From Acidobacteriaceae bacterium (lineage in GTDB: Bacteria > Acidobacteriota > Terriglobia > Terriglobales > Acidobacteriaceae), in NCBI GenBank assembly GCA_025356095.1, contig JANXUR010000064.1, positions 1 to 64,000 on the forward strand: a stretch of DNA of 64,000 bases, read 5' to 3'. This document shows, piece after piece, positions 8,449 to 19,314 of the stretch. The position numbers were made by a program, and so were the translations under genes. Within the stretch, counting starts at the first letter, position 1. Every line of letters begins with the position of its first letter. Below the pieces are notes generated by a model. It worked only from the letters and a program-made list of their open reading frames with translations. It had not been told where the DNA came from and searched no databases.

Positions 8449-11317
8449 GACTGTCCCTTCCACCAACCCTTTGAAGCGTTTGCTCGACTTCGGCCAGTCG
8501 GTGTGGCTGGACTATATTCGCCGCGACCTGATGACCACTGGTGAACTTGCCAAGATGGTAGAGCAGGATGGCTTGCGCGGCATGACGTCTAACCCTGCCA
8601 TCTTCGAGAAAGCGATTCTCAGCTCCGACCTTTACAACGACCTGCTGGGGACGCTGGCCACACGCACCGACCTTGATGCCAAGGCGCGCTATGAGTTGCT
8701 CGCGCTGCGCGATATTCAGGATGCAGCAGACGCGCTGCGGCCAGTGTATGACGCTTCGAACAAGGTGGACGGCTACGTGAGCCTCGAAGTGTCTCCTTAC
8801 CTAGCGCATGATACCGCTGGCACCATTGCCGAAGCCAAGCGCCTGTGGGCGGCAGTCCAGCGGCCCAATGTGATGATCAAAATTCCGGGCACAGCGGCAG
8901 GAATCCCCGCGATTGCGGCGGTCATCGGCGAAGGTATCAACGTCAATGTGACGCTGCTGTTTGCGCAGGATATCTACGAAGCCGTGGCCCACGCATACAT
9001 TGCCGGGCTGAAAAAATATGCGGCGGCGAATTCCGGCTCGCTGGCCCACATTGCGTCCGTCGCGAGCTTTTTCGTGAGCCGCATTGATTCGCTGATAGAC
9101 AGCATGGTGGATACGAAGCTGAAGACAACCAGTGATGCCGCCGAGCAGACTACACTAAAGAGCTTGCAAGGCAAGGTGGCGATTGCCAATGCCAAGCTGG
9201 CGTACCAGAGCTATCTACAGATTTTTAGCGGCGACGAGTGGGATGCTTTAGAAGACCGTGGGGCACAGGTGCAGCGCTTGCTGTGGGCTTCCACGGGCAC
9301 CAAAAATGCAGCGTATAGCGACGTGCTGTATATCGAAGAACTGATTGGCCCGGACACGGTGAACACGGTGCCTCCGGCGACCTTTGACGCATTTCGCGAC
9401 CATGGCAAGCTGCGGCTCAGCTTGGTTGAAGATGTTACCGGCGCGCAGAAGACGATGGCTGACCTGGCAAAGGTTGGCATCTCGATGAAAGAAGTCACCG
9501 ACAAGCTGACGGTGGACGCCGTTCGGCTCTTCAACGAACCCTTCGACAAGTTGCTGGCTGCGGTGGAGAAATCCAGCAGTGCGTCCCTACCTGCGGGTTT
9601 GACCACCATGAGCACTTCCCTGCCCCCTGAACTGGGCACAGCGGTGAACACCGCCCTGCTGGATTGGCGAGCGAACGGTAAAGTGCGCCGCCTGTGGGAG
9701 AAAGACGCTTCGCTATGGACGAACTCGGACGAAGCGAAGTGGCTGGGCTGGCTCGACATGACAGAGGCACAGGTTGCGCGGCAGGCGGAATTCGCCAAGC
9801 TGGCAACTGATGTGCGGGATGCAGGCTTCCAGTACGCTCTGCTGCTCGGTATGGGCGGATCAAGCTTGTGTCCGGAAGTATTGCAGATGACCTTTGGCAA
9901 TGTTGCGGGCGCACCGGAACTTCATGTGCTGGATTCGACCGACCCGGCGCAGGTGAAAGCGTTTGAGGAGAAGGTGGACTTGGCGAAGACGGTATTCATC
10001 GTCAGCAGCAAGTCGGGCTCCACGCTGGAGCCCAACATCTTCAAGCAGTACTTCTTCGAACGGGTCAAGCAGGTGGTGGGTGCCGACAAGGCGGGCAGCC
10101 ACTTTATCGCGGTCACTGACCCCGGATCGAAGATGCAGCAGGTGGCCGAAGGGGATGGCTTTAGGCACGTATTCTTTGGACGCGCCTCGATTGGTGGCCG
10201 CTACTCGGCGCTGTCGGATTTCGGCATGGTACCCGCAGCGGTGATGGGGCTGGACACGGCGAAATTTCTTGGCCTGACGGCGAGTATGGTCGAAGCTTGC
10301 GGCACGGCTGTTCCTGTAGAGAAGAATCCGGGCGTGGCGTTGGGCGTGATTTTGGGCTGCGCCGCCAAGCAGGGCCGCGACAAAGTGACCATCGTCGCTT
10401 CGCCCGCATTGCAGGATGTTGGCGCTTGGCTGGAGCAATTGCTGGCGGAATCCACGGGCAAGGAGGGCCACGGCATTGTGCCCGTGGATCGCGAACCGCT
10501 TTCAGGCACCGGCGTGTATGGCAGCGACCGCGTGTTTGCCTACCTTCGCTACACGCCTGCAGCCGACCCGGCGCAAGATAAAGCAATCACCGCCATCGAG
10601 AAGGCCGGACATCCGGTCGTGCGCATTGCAATGGATGATGTGTATCAGCTGGGCCAGGAGTTCTTCCGCTGGGAGATTGCCACGGCAGTGGCGGGTTCAA
10701 TCATTGGGATCAATCCGTTCAATCAGCCCGATGTGGAAGCGAGCAAGATTGAGACGAAGAAGCTGACGTCGGCGTATGAAGCGTCAGGTTCGCTGCCAAC
10801 GGAATCGCCGATTCTAGAGGACGGTGGTATCAAGCTGTTTACAGACGAGAAAAATGCTGCGGCGCTAAAGGCTGCGGCAGGTAGCGCGACGCTGGCCGGT
10901 TACTTGAAGGCTCATCTGGATCGCGCGGAGGCTGGCGATTATTTCGCCGTGCTGGGATACATCGAGATGAAGCAGGAGCATGAGGCAGCGTTGCAAGAAG
11001 TTCGCACCGCCGTGCTGAATGCCAAGCACGTGGCGACGTGCCTGGGCTTTGGCCCGCGCTTCTTGCACTCCACCGGACAAGCCTACAAGGGCGGCCCCAA
11101 CTCAGGCGTGTTCTTGCAGGTGACGTGCGACGATGCAGCGGATCTAGCCGTGCCGGGAAACACTTACACGTTCGGCATTGTGAAGGCGGCGCAGGCTCGC
11201 GGCGACTTCGCGGTGCTGGCCGAACGCGGAAGGCGCGCCCTGCGGGTGCATCTGGGAGCTGATGTGGCGGCGGGGCTGGCCGTACTGAACGCTGCGTTGA
11301 AACAAGCGCTGGCGTAA
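8432..11317 (+). CDS. tal-pgi: Bifunctional transaldolase / glucose-6-phosphate isomerase
   Basis: 961 aa from ATG 8432, preceded by GGAG seven bases away; an earlier in-frame start at 8414 has no ribosome site. Residues 1 to about 375 are transaldolase ([13 protein letters not shown], the Schiff-base Lys in [17 protein letters not shown]). After a short linker, residues about 400-961 are phosphoglucose isomerase ([33 protein letters not shown]). The fusion joins the non-oxidative pentose phosphate branch to upper glycolysis in one cytoplasmic polypeptide. Such fusions are known from several phyla including Acidobacteriota and cyanobacteria. The gene overlaps rpiB and is followed after 90 bases by gnd. 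Confidence 0.93.
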   Translation: MAATTETVPSTNPLKRLLDFGQSVWLDYIRRDLMTTGELAKMVEQDGLRGMTSNPAIFEKAILSSDLYNDLLGTLATRTDLDAKARYELLALRDIQDAADALRPVYDASNKVDGYVSLEVSPYLAHDTAGTIAEAKRLWAAVQRPNVMIKIPGTAAGIPAIAAVIGEGINVNVTLLFAQDIYEAVAHAYIAGLKKYAAANSGSLAHIASVASFFVSRIDSLIDSMVDTKLKTTSDAAEQTTLKSLQGKVAIANAKLAYQSYLQIFSGDEWDALEDRGAQVQRLLWASTGTKNAAYSDVLYIEELIGPDTVNTVPPATFDAFRDHGKLRLSLVEDVTGAQKTMADLAKVGISMKEVTDKLTVDAVRLFNEPFDKLLAAVEKSSSASLPAGLTTMSTSLPPELGTAVNTALLDWRANGKVRRLWEKDASLWTNSDEAKWLGWLDMTEAQVARQAEFAKLATDVRDAGFQYALLLGMGGSSLCPEVLQMTFGNVAGAPELHVLDSTDPAQVKAFEEKVDLAKTVFIVSSKSGSTLEPNIFKQYFFERVKQVVGADKAGSHFIAVTDPGSKMQQVAEGDGFRHVFFGRASIGGRYSALSDFGMVPAAVMGLDTAKFLGLTASMVEACGTAVPVEKNPGVALGVILGCAAKQGRDKVTIVASPALQDVGAWLEQLLAESTGKEGHGIVPVDREPLSGTGVYGSDRVFAYLRYTPAADPAQDKAITAIEKAGHPVVRIAMDDVYQLGQEFFRWEIATAVAGSIIGINPFNQPDVEASKIETKKLTSAYEASGSLPTESPILEDGGIKLFTDEKNAAALKAAAGSATLAGYLKAHLDRAEAGDYFAVLGYIEMKQEHEAALQEVRTAVLNAKHVATCLGFGPRFLHSTGQAYKGGPNSGVFLQVTCDDAADLAVPGNTYTFGIVKAAQARGDFAVLAERGRRALRVHLGADVAAGLAVLNAALKQALA

Positions 11318-11407
11318 GTTCGGCAGGGTGGGTAGGAGTTGCTTCGCCTGGGGTCGCGGATCAGCATCACAACAAATAGATCTATAAGTTACATAGGAGA
11401 GAAACAC

Positions 11408-12397
11408 ATGCAGATTGGAATGATTGGCCTCGGCAAGATGGGAGCCAACATGGTGCGCCGCCTGACCAAGGGTGGGCATCAATGCGTGGTATCAGACCTG
11501 AGCGCCGCTGCCGTAGCGCAACTTGCGGGCGAAGGCGCTACGGGCAGCAGCAGCGTCGCTGACTTGGTCAGCAAGCTCGCCGCGCCGCGGACGGTATGGA
11601 TCATGGTTCCGTGCGGCGACCCGACGGAGCAGACAGTTCTGGAACTGGCCAAGTATTTGCAGCCGGGTGACACCATCATTGACGGCGGCAACTCTTATTA
11701 CAAGGACGACGTACGCCGCGCCAAGCTGCTGCGGGATAAGCAGATCAACTACGTGGACGTCGGCACCAGCGGTGGGGTGTGGGGACTGGAGCGCGGCTAC
11801 TGCCTGATGATTGGCGGGCCGAAGGAAACGGTGCAACGGCTTGACCCCATCTTCAACACGCTGGCTCCGGGTATGGGTGAGATTCCGCGCACTCCGGGTT
11901 TTGCGGATTCCGCCAAGAAGAATGGCAGCACCGCTGAGCTAGGGTATATCCATTGCGGCAACAGCGGCGCGGGCCACTTTGTGAAGATGGTGCACAACGG
12001 CATCGAATATGGCCTGATGCAGGCCTATGCCGAGGGCTTTGACATCTTCAAGAATGCCACCTCGCAGGAACTCGCCGAAGACATGCGCTATGACCTCGAT
12101 TTGGCCGACATAGCCGAAGTCTGGCGGCGCGGCAGCGTGGTGGCGTCGTGGCTGCTTGACCTTACGGCGATGGCATTGGTGGAGGACCCGCAACTGGCTG
12201 GCTACAGCGGCCACGTGGCGGACTCTGGTGAAGGCCGCTGGACGATCATTGCGGCGATTGAAGAGGGGGTGCCGTGCGACGTGCTTTCCGCGTCGCTCTA
12301 CACACGATTCCGCTCGCGGCAAGACCACACGTTCGCAGAAAAGATTCTTTCGGCGATGCGTAAGAAGTTTGGCGGACACGTGGAGCAGAAGGCGTAG
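11408..12397 (+). CDS. gnd: 6-phosphogluconate dehydrogenase, decarboxylating, short form
   Basis: 329 aa from ATG 11408, with AGGAGA upstream; the longer frame from 11339 has no ribosome site. It oxidises 6-phosphogluconate to ribulose 5-phosphate, releasing CO2 and a reduced nicotinamide. The N-terminal Rossmann fold ([15 protein letters not shown]), GGNSYYKDD, the substrate loop [13 protein letters not shown] and the catalytic Lys in [12 protein letters not shown] are present. The length is that of the short GndA/YqeC-type enzymes, about 140 residues shorter than the E. coli enzyme. Whether it prefers NAD or NADP cannot be read with confidence. Confidence 0.93.
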   Translation: MQIGMIGLGKMGANMVRRLTKGGHQCVVSDLSAAAVAQLAGEGATGSSSVADLVSKLAAPRTVWIMVPCGDPTEQTVLELAKYLQPGDTIIDGGNSYYKDDVRRAKLLRDKQINYVDVGTSGGVWGLERGYCLMIGGPKETVQRLDPIFNTLAPGMGEIPRTPGFADSAKKNGSTAELGYIHCGNSGAGHFVKMVHNGIEYGLMQAYAEGFDIFKNATSQELAEDMRYDLDLADIAEVWRRGSVVASWLLDLTAMALVEDPQLAGYSGHVADSGEGRWTIIAAIEEGVPCDVLSASLYTRFRSRQDHTFAEKILSAMRKKFGGHVEQKA

Positions 12398-12466
12398 GAG
12401 CAGTAACCAACCAAAGCAGTCAACACGCCGGGAGCGGCCAACCAGCCGCACGGCGGAGGAATCACG

Positions 12467-13981
12467 ATGGTAGACGGCAGCAAGACGCGCAGCGCGACGG
12501 CCTGCGCGATGGTGATCTTTGGCGCGGCGGGCGACCTGACCCGCCGCAAGCTGATTCCTGCACTCTACAACCTCGCGAAAGAACAACTGCTGCCACGCGA
12601 CTTTGCCATCGTCGGCGTCTCGCGCACCGACTTTACCAGCGAAACCTTCCGCGAAAAAATCACCGAAGACATTCACAAATACGCCGACGGTGCGGTGGAC
12701 GACGAACTGTGGTCGTGGTTGGTGCGGCGGCTGTACCACGTAAAGGGCGAGTTCGACGACCCGGCGACCTACGACAAACTGAAAGAAGCACTGGACAAGG
12801 CTGATACTGAGCATGGCACCAAGGGCAACTATTTTTACTATCTCGCAACTGCGCCGAATTTTTTCAGCGTGGTAGTGGATCACTTGGGCCAGACCAAGTT
12901 GGCTTGCGAGACCGATTCCAGTTGGCGCCGGGTAATCGTAGAAAAGCCCTTTGGGCGCGACTTGGATTCGGCCCGCGCCCTGACGCACGAACTGCAAAAG
13001 ACGCTGAAGGAAAAGCAGATCTACCGCATTGACCACTACCTTGGCAAAGAGACGGTGCAAAACATTTTGGCCTTCCGCTTTGCCAACGGCATCTTCGAGC
13101 CCATTTGGAATCGCCGCTACATTGACCACGTGCAGATCACGGTTGCCGAAAGCGTCGGGGTGGAAGGCCGCGGCGGCTATTACGAAGAGGCCGGTGCGCT
13201 GCGCGATATGGTGCCCAACCACATCATGCAACTCGTCAGTCTCGTCGGCATGGAGCCTCCGGTATCGTTCGAGGCCAACGCGGTGCGCGACGAACAGGCC
13301 AAGGTGCTGAATGCGATTCAGCCGTTTAACCCGGAAGACGTATTGGCACGAACGGTGCGCGGCCAATATGGCGAAGGAGCGATGGGCAGCGAGCAATGTC
13401 CAGCTTATCGCGCCGAGCCCCGCGTAGCGGCGACGTCGAAAACCGAAACCTACGTTGCGATGAAGTTGAATATTGATAACTGGCGCTGGGCCGGGGTGCC
13501 GTTCTACCTGCGCACTGGCAAGCGGATGAAGGAGCGCCACACCTACATCAGCATTCAGTTCCGGCGGGCACCCAAGGTGCTGTTCCGCGATACACCGGTG
13601 GAAACGCTGGCTCCCAACATCCTCACCTTGCAGATTCAGCCCGAGGAAGGCATCTCGCTCCAGTTCGCGGCCAAGACGCCGGGGTCGGTGATGAAGCTGG
13701 GCACGGTGGATATGGAGTTCAACTACGCCGACTACTTTGGCAAGACGCCTTCCACCGGTTATGAGCGCTTGCTGCACGATTGCATGGCCGGGGATGCTAC
13801 CCTGTTCCAGCGCGCCGACATGGTGGAAGCAGGCTGGGCCATTATGACGCCGGTACTCGACGTCTGGAAGGCACTGCCAGTTCGGAACTTCCCCAACTAT
13901 GCTTCGGGAAGCTGGGGGCCGAAAGAGGCCGACGACTTGCTCACCCGGGATGAGCGGCGCTGGAGGAATCTGGAATCATGA
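12467..13981 (+). CDS. zwf: Glucose-6-phosphate 1-dehydrogenase
   Basis: 504 aa, with CGGAGGA seven bases before the ATG. It catalyses the first, committed step of the oxidative pentose phosphate branch, making NADPH. The nucleotide-binding segment is [17 protein letters not shown]. The signature RIDHYLGKE, with the catalytic His downstream in the same loop, is intact, as are [12 protein letters not shown] and [10 protein letters not shown]. Length is normal. The stop overlaps the glk start as ATGA, so the two are translationally coupled. Confidence 0.95.
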   Translation: MVDGSKTRSATACAMVIFGAAGDLTRRKLIPALYNLAKEQLLPRDFAIVGVSRTDFTSETFREKITEDIHKYADGAVDDELWSWLVRRLYHVKGEFDDPATYDKLKEALDKADTEHGTKGNYFYYLATAPNFFSVVVDHLGQTKLACETDSSWRRVIVEKPFGRDLDSARALTHELQKTLKEKQIYRIDHYLGKETVQNILAFRFANGIFEPIWNRRYIDHVQITVAESVGVEGRGGYYEEAGALRDMVPNHIMQLVSLVGMEPPVSFEANAVRDEQAKVLNAIQPFNPEDVLARTVRGQYGEGAMGSEQCPAYRAEPRVAATSKTETYVAMKLNIDNWRWAGVPFYLRTGKRMKERHTYISIQFRRAPKVLFRDTPVETLAPNILTLQIQPEEGISLQFAAKTPGSVMKLGTVDMEFNYADYFGKTPSTGYERLLHDCMAGDATLFQRADMVEAGWAIMTPVLDVWKALPVRNFPNYASGSWGPKEADDLLTRDERRWRNLES

Positions 13982-14982
13982 TTTTGGCTGGAGATATTGG
14001 CGGCACCAACGCGCGCATGGCATTGGCGGAGGTCAGCGACGGCAAGCTTAAGATCGTCGCGGGCAAAGACTATAAAGGGCGCGAGTATCACGGACTGGAC
14101 TCAGTGATTCGCGCATTTTTGGCAGAGAATCCTGACGCGAACGTGGAAGCTGCCTGTATGGCGGCCGCCGGGCCTGTGCGCGAGGGCGTCATCAACACCA
14201 CCAACCTGCCGTGGACGGTGGTGGCGGCAGACATCGCGCAATTGCTCAACCTGCCGACCGTGCATCTGCTGAACGATCTGGAAGCGAATGCGCTTGGCAT
14301 TCCCGCGCTCTCGCCCGAAGATTTTGTGGTGCTGAACGCCGGAGGATCCCACGCGGTGGGCAACCAGTGCGTGGTTTCTGCGGGCACTGGGCTGGGCGAA
14401 GCGGGCATTTTTTGGGATGGCAAACATCATCATGTATTTGCCTGCGAAGGTGGGCACACTGACTTTGCCGCCCGCACGGACACTGAGATTGAGTTGCTCA
14501 AGTATTTGCGCGAGCGCTTCAAGGATTCCAGCGGACGAGTAAGCGTGGAGCGGGTGCTCAGCGGCCCCGGACTGGTGAACATCTACCAGTTCTTCCGCGA
14601 TTCGCAGGGATTGAAAGAGCCGGGTTGGCTGGCGCAGGAAATTTCTATGAACGCAGCGGCGTCGGCCATCTCTAAGGCCGCGCTGGCAGGAACGGCAGAA
14701 ATCGCCGTCAAGTCGCTCGACCTGTTTGTTTCTCTCTATGGTGCGGAAGCTGGCAACATGGGGCTGAAGACACTGGCGGTGGGCGGCGTATTTATTGGTG
14801 GCGGCATCGCACCGAAAATCGCACCCAAAATGACCAGCGGCCTGTTTATGGAAGGCTTTACTGCCAAGGGCCGAATGCGGCCCCTGCTGGAATCCATGCC
14901 GGTGCGGATGATTACCAACGACAAGACGGCTCTGCTGGGCTCGGCGCGGTATGCCGCGTTGCAAACGGAGATGATGGATTGA
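13978..14982 (+). CDS. glk: Glucokinase
   Basis: 334 aa. It phosphorylates glucose to glucose 6-phosphate, feeding zwf and the isomerase half of the fusion protein. It belongs to the bacterial Glk family: ATP-binding [17 protein letters not shown] at the N-terminus, [11 protein letters not shown] with the catalytic Asp, the phosphate loop [10 protein letters not shown], and a C-terminal adenosine motif ([12 protein letters not shown]). It overlaps zwf by four bases at the 5' end and pgl by four bases at the 3' end. Confidence 0.93.
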   Translation: MILAGDIGGTNARMALAEVSDGKLKIVAGKDYKGREYHGLDSVIRAFLAENPDANVEAACMAAAGPVREGVINTTNLPWTVVAADIAQLLNLPTVHLLNDLEANALGIPALSPEDFVVLNAGGSHAVGNQCVVSAGTGLGEAGIFWDGKHHHVFACEGGHTDFAARTDTEIELLKYLRERFKDSSGRVSVERVLSGPGLVNIYQFFRDSQGLKEPGWLAQEISMNAAASAISKAALAGTAEIAVKSLDLFVSLYGAEAGNMGLKTLAVGGVFIGGGIAPKIAPKMTSGLFMEGFTAKGRMRPLLESMPVRMITNDKTALLGSARYAALQTEMMD

Positions 14983-15851
14983 CTTCGGGCAATCCTGATT
15001 CCAACTTCGGTTTGGCTGCTCGCCCGCCGCAGGTGCTGGTGGTGGCCGATAAAGTCGCCATCTTTGCAGCGGCAGCGGAAGAGTGGGCCGCACGAGTGCA
15101 GGCGGCGGTGGCGGCACGAGGCCGGTTCACGGTGGTGTTAGCCGGTGGATCTACACCCAAGGGCTTGTATGAATTGCTGGCTGGCCCTGCTGGCGCAAAC
15201 CTGCCGTGGGACAAGACCTACGTCTTTTTTGGAGACGAGCGCCACGTGCCACCTGACCATGCTGACTCTAACTACCACATGGCGAACGACGCTCTACTAA
15301 GCCATGTGCCGATTCCGGCGGAAAATATCTTTCGCATCCTCGCAGAAGAAAACGACGCACACCGCGCGGCAGACCAGTATGAAGAGACGCTACGCCAGTT
15401 CTTCCGCTGCGGCGGTGATAGGTCAGCCGGTTACGGCGCGGAGTCGGGGTATTTGTTTCCCTGCTTTGATCTGATTTTGCTGGGGATGGGGCCGGACGGC
15501 CACACCGCGTCGTTGTTTCCGGGCACCGAGGGGTTGCTCGAAAACTCGCGCTGGGTGATTGCTAACTGGGTAGAAAAGTTCTCCACCTGGCGAATTACTT
15601 TTACGTGGCCGGTACTGAATGAAGCGGCGTGTGTACTGTTCATGGCTGCGGGTGCCGACAAAGCTGCCATGCTGCATACTGTGCTTGATACCGCCAACGA
15701 TGACGACGCGCCCATGGAGCAGTTCCCTTCACGCTACGTCAGACCCAACCGCCGAATGCGAGCAGGAAGCGTCGCATGCCGAAATGAGCCGGGCGACCTG
15801 ATCTGGCTGGTGGATAACGCGGCAGCCGCACAGCTTCGCGACCGCAAATAA
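14979..15851 (+). CDS. pgl: 6-phosphogluconolactonase
   Basis: 290 aa from a TTG start at 14979 that overlaps the glk stop (TTGA), with GGAG about eight bases upstream. It hydrolyses 6-phosphogluconolactone between the zwf and gnd steps. Motifs of the DevB/Pgl family: VLAGGSTPKGLYELL, FFGDERHVPPDHADSN and LGMGPDGHTASLFPGTEG. The N-terminal 20 residues before VLVVADK look non-conserved, so a slightly later start is possible. It is the last gene of the sugar-phosphate operon; a directly repeated CACGGTGACC follows the stop. Confidence 0.9.
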   Translation: MTSGNPDSNFGLAARPPQVLVVADKVAIFAAAAEEWAARVQAAVAARGRFTVVLAGGSTPKGLYELLAGPAGANLPWDKTYVFFGDERHVPPDHADSNYHMANDALLSHVPIPAENIFRILAEENDAHRAADQYEETLRQFFRCGGDRSAGYGAESGYLFPCFDLILLGMGPDGHTASLFPGTEGLLENSRWVIANWVEKFSTWRITFTWPVLNEAACVLFMAAGADKAAMLHTVLDTANDDDAPMEQFPSRYVRPNRRMRAGSVACRNEPGDLIWLVDNAAAAQLRDRK

Positions 15852-15942
15852 CCCCACGGTGACCACACGGTGACCGCCCTCACATCTCCTCGAGCGCAGT
15901 GGATGATAACGTTGTACCTGCATTGTGCGACGCTATTCCTGC

Positions 15943-16671
15943 ATGGTTGACGCTACTTCCAATCCGATTCCCGCCGCTGCGTTGCGAGCCGTCAGCAAGC
16001 ACTTTGGCCGGTTCGCCGCGCTGAAAAAAATCACCGCCGAATTCGCCCCCAGCCGCCTCTACGTTGTGCTTGGAGAAAACGGCGCAGGCAAATCCACCAT
16101 GCTGCGCACGCTGGCGGGCCTGATGCGCCCTACGCATGGCCACGTGGAACTGCTGGGCAGCAGCGACCTCGCCGCAGCGCGGCCTCGCCTCGGTTACATG
16201 GCGCACCCGTCGCTGCTGTATGACGAGCTTAGCGCGCTGGAAAATCTGCAATTTTTCGCCCAGCTTTACGGCATGGGTTCGCCCGCAACCACCGAAGCTC
16301 GTTGCCAAGAAGTGATTCGCATGGTTGGACTTGACCCCACCTTGCAGCGCCCGGTGGGTCAGTATTCGCAGGGGATGAAGCAGCGCACCTCGCTGGCGCG
16401 TGCGCTGGTGCACGACCCGGAACTGCTGCTGCTTGATGAGCCTTTCTCCAACGTGGACGTGCAATCTGCGCAAGCCATGGTGGGACTGCTAGGCAAAATG
16501 CGGGACACCGGCAAGACCATCTTTGTGGTGACGCATCAGTTGCCGCTACTGGCCAGCGCGGGCGACGAATTTATCTGGATGACCAGCGGCCAGATCATTG
16601 CCCGCACAGCGGAACCCGTTCCCCCACAGACTGCTGCTGGCGACGCATTCGGCTCAGAGGTGCGACTGTGA
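15943..16671 (+). CDS. ccmA: Heme exporter ATP-binding protein CcmA
   Basis: 242 aa from ATG 15943; a GTG at 15925 is an alternative and neither has a strong ribosome site. It is the ATPase of the CcmABCD complex that releases heme-loaded CcmE for cytochrome c maturation. Walker A (GENGAGKST), the ABC signature (YSQGMKQRTSLARAL), Walker B (LLLLDEPFSNVD) and the switch His (VVTHQL) are all intact. The assignment to CcmA rests on the gene order ccmA-ccmB-ccmC-ccmD; sequence alone only says ABC ATPase. Confidence 0.9.
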   Translation: MVDATSNPIPAAALRAVSKHFGRFAALKKITAEFAPSRLYVVLGENGAGKSTMLRTLAGLMRPTHGHVELLGSSDLAAARPRLGYMAHPSLLYDELSALENLQFFAQLYGMGSPATTEARCQEVIRMVGLDPTLQRPVGQYSQGMKQRTSLARALVHDPELLLLDEPFSNVDVQSAQAMVGLLGKMRDTGKTIFVVTHQLPLLASAGDEFIWMTSGQIIARTAEPVPPQTAAGDAFGSEVRL

Positions 16672-17399
16672 ACGGTACGACTGGGAACAGTACGAACGGG
16701 AACGGCGCGAATGGAAACAACTTCGGCCAACTGCTCAACCTGGTGCGCGCTTCGCTGGTGAAAGACCTTCGCCTTGAATGGCGCTCCAAAGATGCCATCA
16801 ACTCGATGCTGTTTTTTGCGCTTCTGGTGGTAGTCATCTTCAGCTTTTCATTTGACCCGACCGCCGAAGATTCACGCCATATCGCAGGCGGCATCTTGTG
16901 GGTGGCATTCTTGTTCGCCGCTGTGGTCGCACTGAACCAAACCTGGGCGCGCGAAATGCGCAATCAGGTGCTGGACGCTTTTCGCGTTTCCCCCGCACCG
17001 CCCTTGGCGCTATTTCTCTCGAAAGTTCTGGCAAACTTTCTATTTGTCGGCATTCTCGAGTCGCTGATGGCTCCCCTGTTCGTGGTCTTTTACAACTTGA
17101 ATTCTGTGGGCCCGGTGTATCAGTTGCTCATCACCGGTGTGCTGGGGACGTGGGCGTTGGTGGTAAACGGAACGTTTTTTGCGGCGATGTCGCTTCGCAC
17201 TCGCAGCCGTGAAGTGATGCTGCCGCTTATCCTGTTTCCCATTTCCATTCCGGCAGTGCTCGCCATGGTGCAGGCCACCACCGCCGTGCTTACCGGCGAG
17301 GCTTCCCCGCGTTTTTGGATGACCCTGCTGGGCGTCTATGATGTGGTATTCACCTTAGTTTGCGTGTTGCTGTTTGAAACGGTGCTGCAGGCGGAATAG
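16668..17399 (+). CDS. ccmB: Heme exporter membrane protein CcmB
   Basis: 243 aa from a GTG overlapping the ccmA stop. It has about six membrane spans (for example SMLFFALLVVVIFSFSF, ILWVAFLFAAVVAL, VLANFLFVGILESL). FAAVVALNQTWAREMRNQVLDAFRVSP is split here by the conserved CcmB charged loop (REMRNQVLDAFRVSP). It is the permease partner of CcmA. The N-terminal about 20 residues are an unusual Asn/Gly/Thr-rich stretch (NGTTGNSTNGNGANGN) encoded by imperfectly repeated DNA. Confidence 0.9.
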   Translation: MNGTTGNSTNGNGANGNNFGQLLNLVRASLVKDLRLEWRSKDAINSMLFFALLVVVIFSFSFDPTAEDSRHIAGGILWVAFLFAAVVALNQTWAREMRNQVLDAFRVSPAPPLALFLSKVLANFLFVGILESLMAPLFVVFYNLNSVGPVYQLLITGVLGTWALVVNGTFFAAMSLRTRSREVMLPLILFPISIPAVLAMVQATTAVLTGEASPRFWMTLLGVYDVVFTLVCVLLFETVLQAE

Positions 17400-17430
17400 C
17401 CGCTGCCAAGGCACCCGGAGGCTTGAGTTC

Positions 17431-18102
17431 ATGAAACCAAAAATGGCAATCTTCGTCGGTGTGGCCATTCCGCTGCTTGTCAACGGCACCTATCAGGCGC
17501 TGGTCGTCGCGCCGACTGAACAGACCATGGGCGACGTGCAGCGCATCTTCTACTACCATGTGCCCAATGCCTGGAGCGGCGCGTTCCTGCTCTTCATCAA
17601 TCTCTGCGCGTCGGTGTGGTACCTCATCACCCGCAATGCCGCCGCCGACGCACTCGCCGTTGCCGCCGCTGAAGTTGGCGTGGTCTTCGCCACTATCGTG
17701 CTCGTTACCGGTCCGATTTGGGCGCGCCCCGTGTGGGGTATTTGGTGGACCTGGGATGCCCGGCTCACCTCAACTCTGGTGCTTTGGCTCATCTACGTCA
17801 GCTATCTGATTCTCCGCCGCTTCGCCGCCGGAGGCCAGACGCCCATCCTCGCCGCCGTGCTGGCCATCTTCGCCTTTGTGGACGTGCCTATTGTGTACCT
17901 TTCCATTTGGTTCTTCCGGACGCAGCACCCGTCGCCCGTGTTTGGTGGCAACGGCTCGCTCGACCCACAGATGAAGACGGCATTTTTCATGAACTTGTTT
18001 TCGTTCACGGTGTACGCTCTGCTGTTGCTCAATCTGCGCTACGGACTGGAACGCAAGCGGCAAATTTTCGAGGAATCACAGGCAGCCGCCCTTTCTCTGT
18101 AA
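17431..18102 (+). CDS. ccmC: Heme-handling membrane protein CcmC
   Basis: 223 aa from ATG 17431, with GGAGG nine bases upstream; the frame extending back to 17374 overlaps ccmB and is not needed. CcmC loads heme onto CcmE. It has six membrane spans, the first His-containing periplasmic loop (FYYHVPNAWSG), the tryptophan-rich heme motif PVWGIWWTWDARLTS and a second His region (FFRTQHPSPV). The gene begins 31 bases after ccmB. Confidence 0.93.
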   Translation: MKPKMAIFVGVAIPLLVNGTYQALVVAPTEQTMGDVQRIFYYHVPNAWSGAFLLFINLCASVWYLITRNAAADALAVAAAEVGVVFATIVLVTGPIWARPVWGIWWTWDARLTSTLVLWLIYVSYLILRRFAAGGQTPILAAVLAIFAFVDVPIVYLSIWFFRTQHPSPVFGGNGSLDPQMKTAFFMNLFSFTVYALLLLNLRYGLERKRQIFEESQAAALSL

Positions 18103-18185
18103 GCGAGTCCGCCCAGCGATTCGAAGCAGGGCTGGCAATTTGAGACTTGAGATCGGCGATTTGAGACTAGAACGAGGGGATAAAG

Positions 18186-18323
18186 ATGAACCCAAGCTTT
18201 GGCATTAGCTATATGTGGGCAGCATACGCAGCCGTCTGGATCATCCACGCTGCTTACCTTCTGTGGATGCGCAGCCAAGCCAGCCAACTTAACGCCGAGA
18301 TCGAAGAAGCGAAACGTGGCTGA
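18186..18323 (+). CDS. ccmD: Small heme exporter protein CcmD
   Basis: 45 aa: MNPSFGISYMWAAYAAVW, then IIHAAYLLWMRS, then a charged tail (NAEIEEAKRG). One membrane span with a cytoplasmic charged C-terminus and its position directly after ccmC match CcmD, which helps release holo-CcmE. The start has an AAAG but no strong ribosome site. It overlaps the panE-like start by eight bases. The family is too short for certainty from sequence alone. Confidence 0.8.
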   Translation: MNPSFGISYMWAAYAAVWIIHAAYLLWMRSQASQLNAEIEEAKRG

Positions 18324-19314
18324 GGGCAAGCCACTCGCCTCCATCGCGGTGGTGGGCGCGGGGGCAGTGGGCTGCTACTTTGGAGGCATGTTTGCGCGTG
18401 CCGGGCATCCTGTTACCTTCATCGGACGTCCTGCTCATGTTGCCGCCATGCAGCGTGACGGCCTGTTTTTCGACGGCCTTCGCATCTGCGAACACATCCC
18501 TGTGCACGCCTCCACTGAACTCGCCGCCGTGCGGGGTGCCGACATCATCCTGTTCTGCGTAAAGACGCTGGATACCGAAGCCACCGCCCGGGCCGTTGCG
18601 CCCTATGTGGATGCCGGGACACTCGTCGTCAGCCTGCAAAACGGGGTGGAGAATGCAGAGCGCATCGAGGCTGCATCGGGTTTGCCGGCGCTTTCGGCCG
18701 CTGTGTTTGTGGGCTGCCAGATGGCTGGCCCCGGCCACCTGAAACACGTGGGCCGCGGCGATTTGGTGATTGGCTGGCCGCGCGATACCACGCCGCCGCC
18801 GACGCATATTTCCGCCGAAGCGTTTGCCCGGCTTGCCGAGGCTGCGGACATCCCTTGCCGCATCTCACCCGACATAGCTGCAGCATTGTGGACCAAGCTC
18901 GCCATCAACGCCGCCTACAACGCCATCGCAGCTTTGACCGATGCCAACTATGGAAAGATTCTGGATTGTCCGCCGACCAAGGTCCTGATGCATCGGGTGT
19001 TGGAAGAGACCGTAGCCGTGGCCTCGGCGGCCGGGGTTGCACTCGATCTGGAGACAGTCAAGACAATGACGTTTGCCCTCGGAGAAGGTGCGCCCGGCAT
19101 GATCGCTTCTACACTGCAAGACGTTCGCCGCGGCAAACCCACTGAAGTGGAGGACCTGAACGGCGTTGTCGTCCGCCGGGGCTTGGCCTTCGGCGTACCC
19201 ACGCCGATTAACGGAGCTCTGCAAGCCCTGATGAAGCTGCGCGACTCGGTTAGCACGAGCGCCAGCACGAGCGCCAACGCTGCATCGCCAAACCAAGGAA
19301 CGCGAAATTTTTGA
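18316..19314 (+). CDS. panE: 2-dehydropantoate 2-reductase family protein
   Basis: 332 aa from GTG 18316, overlapping ccmD by eight bases; the frame extending to 18199 would run through ccmD and is rejected. The NADPH-binding fold opens with IAVVGAGAVGCYFGGMFA. FCVKTLDT and VSLQNGVENAERI are typical of ketopantoate reductases, and the C-terminal helical domain has the catalytic Lys region (ALWTKLAINAAYNAIAAL). It may act in pantothenate synthesis, but this superfamily has many orphan members and no other pan gene is near. The extreme C-terminus carries two exact 12-bp repeats coding for SAST. Confidence 0.8.
   Translation: MAEGKPLASIAVVGAGAVGCYFGGMFARAGHPVTFIGRPAHVAAMQRDGLFFDGLRICEHIPVHASTELAAVRGADIILFCVKTLDTEATARAVAPYVDAGTLVVSLQNGVENAERIEAASGLPALSAAVFVGCQMAGPGHLKHVGRGDLVIGWPRDTTPPPTHISAEAFARLAEAADIPCRISPDIAAALWTKLAINAAYNAIAALTDANYGKILDCPPTKVLMHRVLEETVAVASAAGVALDLETVKTMTFALGEGAPGMIASTLQDVRRGKPTEVEDLNGVVVRRGLAFGVPTPINGALQALMKLRDSVSTSASTSANAASPNQGTRNF

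Noticed and set aside
11939-13777. A 612-codon open frame on the minus strand opposite gnd and zwf
   Set aside because: It is the mirror of two well-supported enzymes; its predicted protein is His/Arg/Val-rich without family motifs and has no ribosome site.
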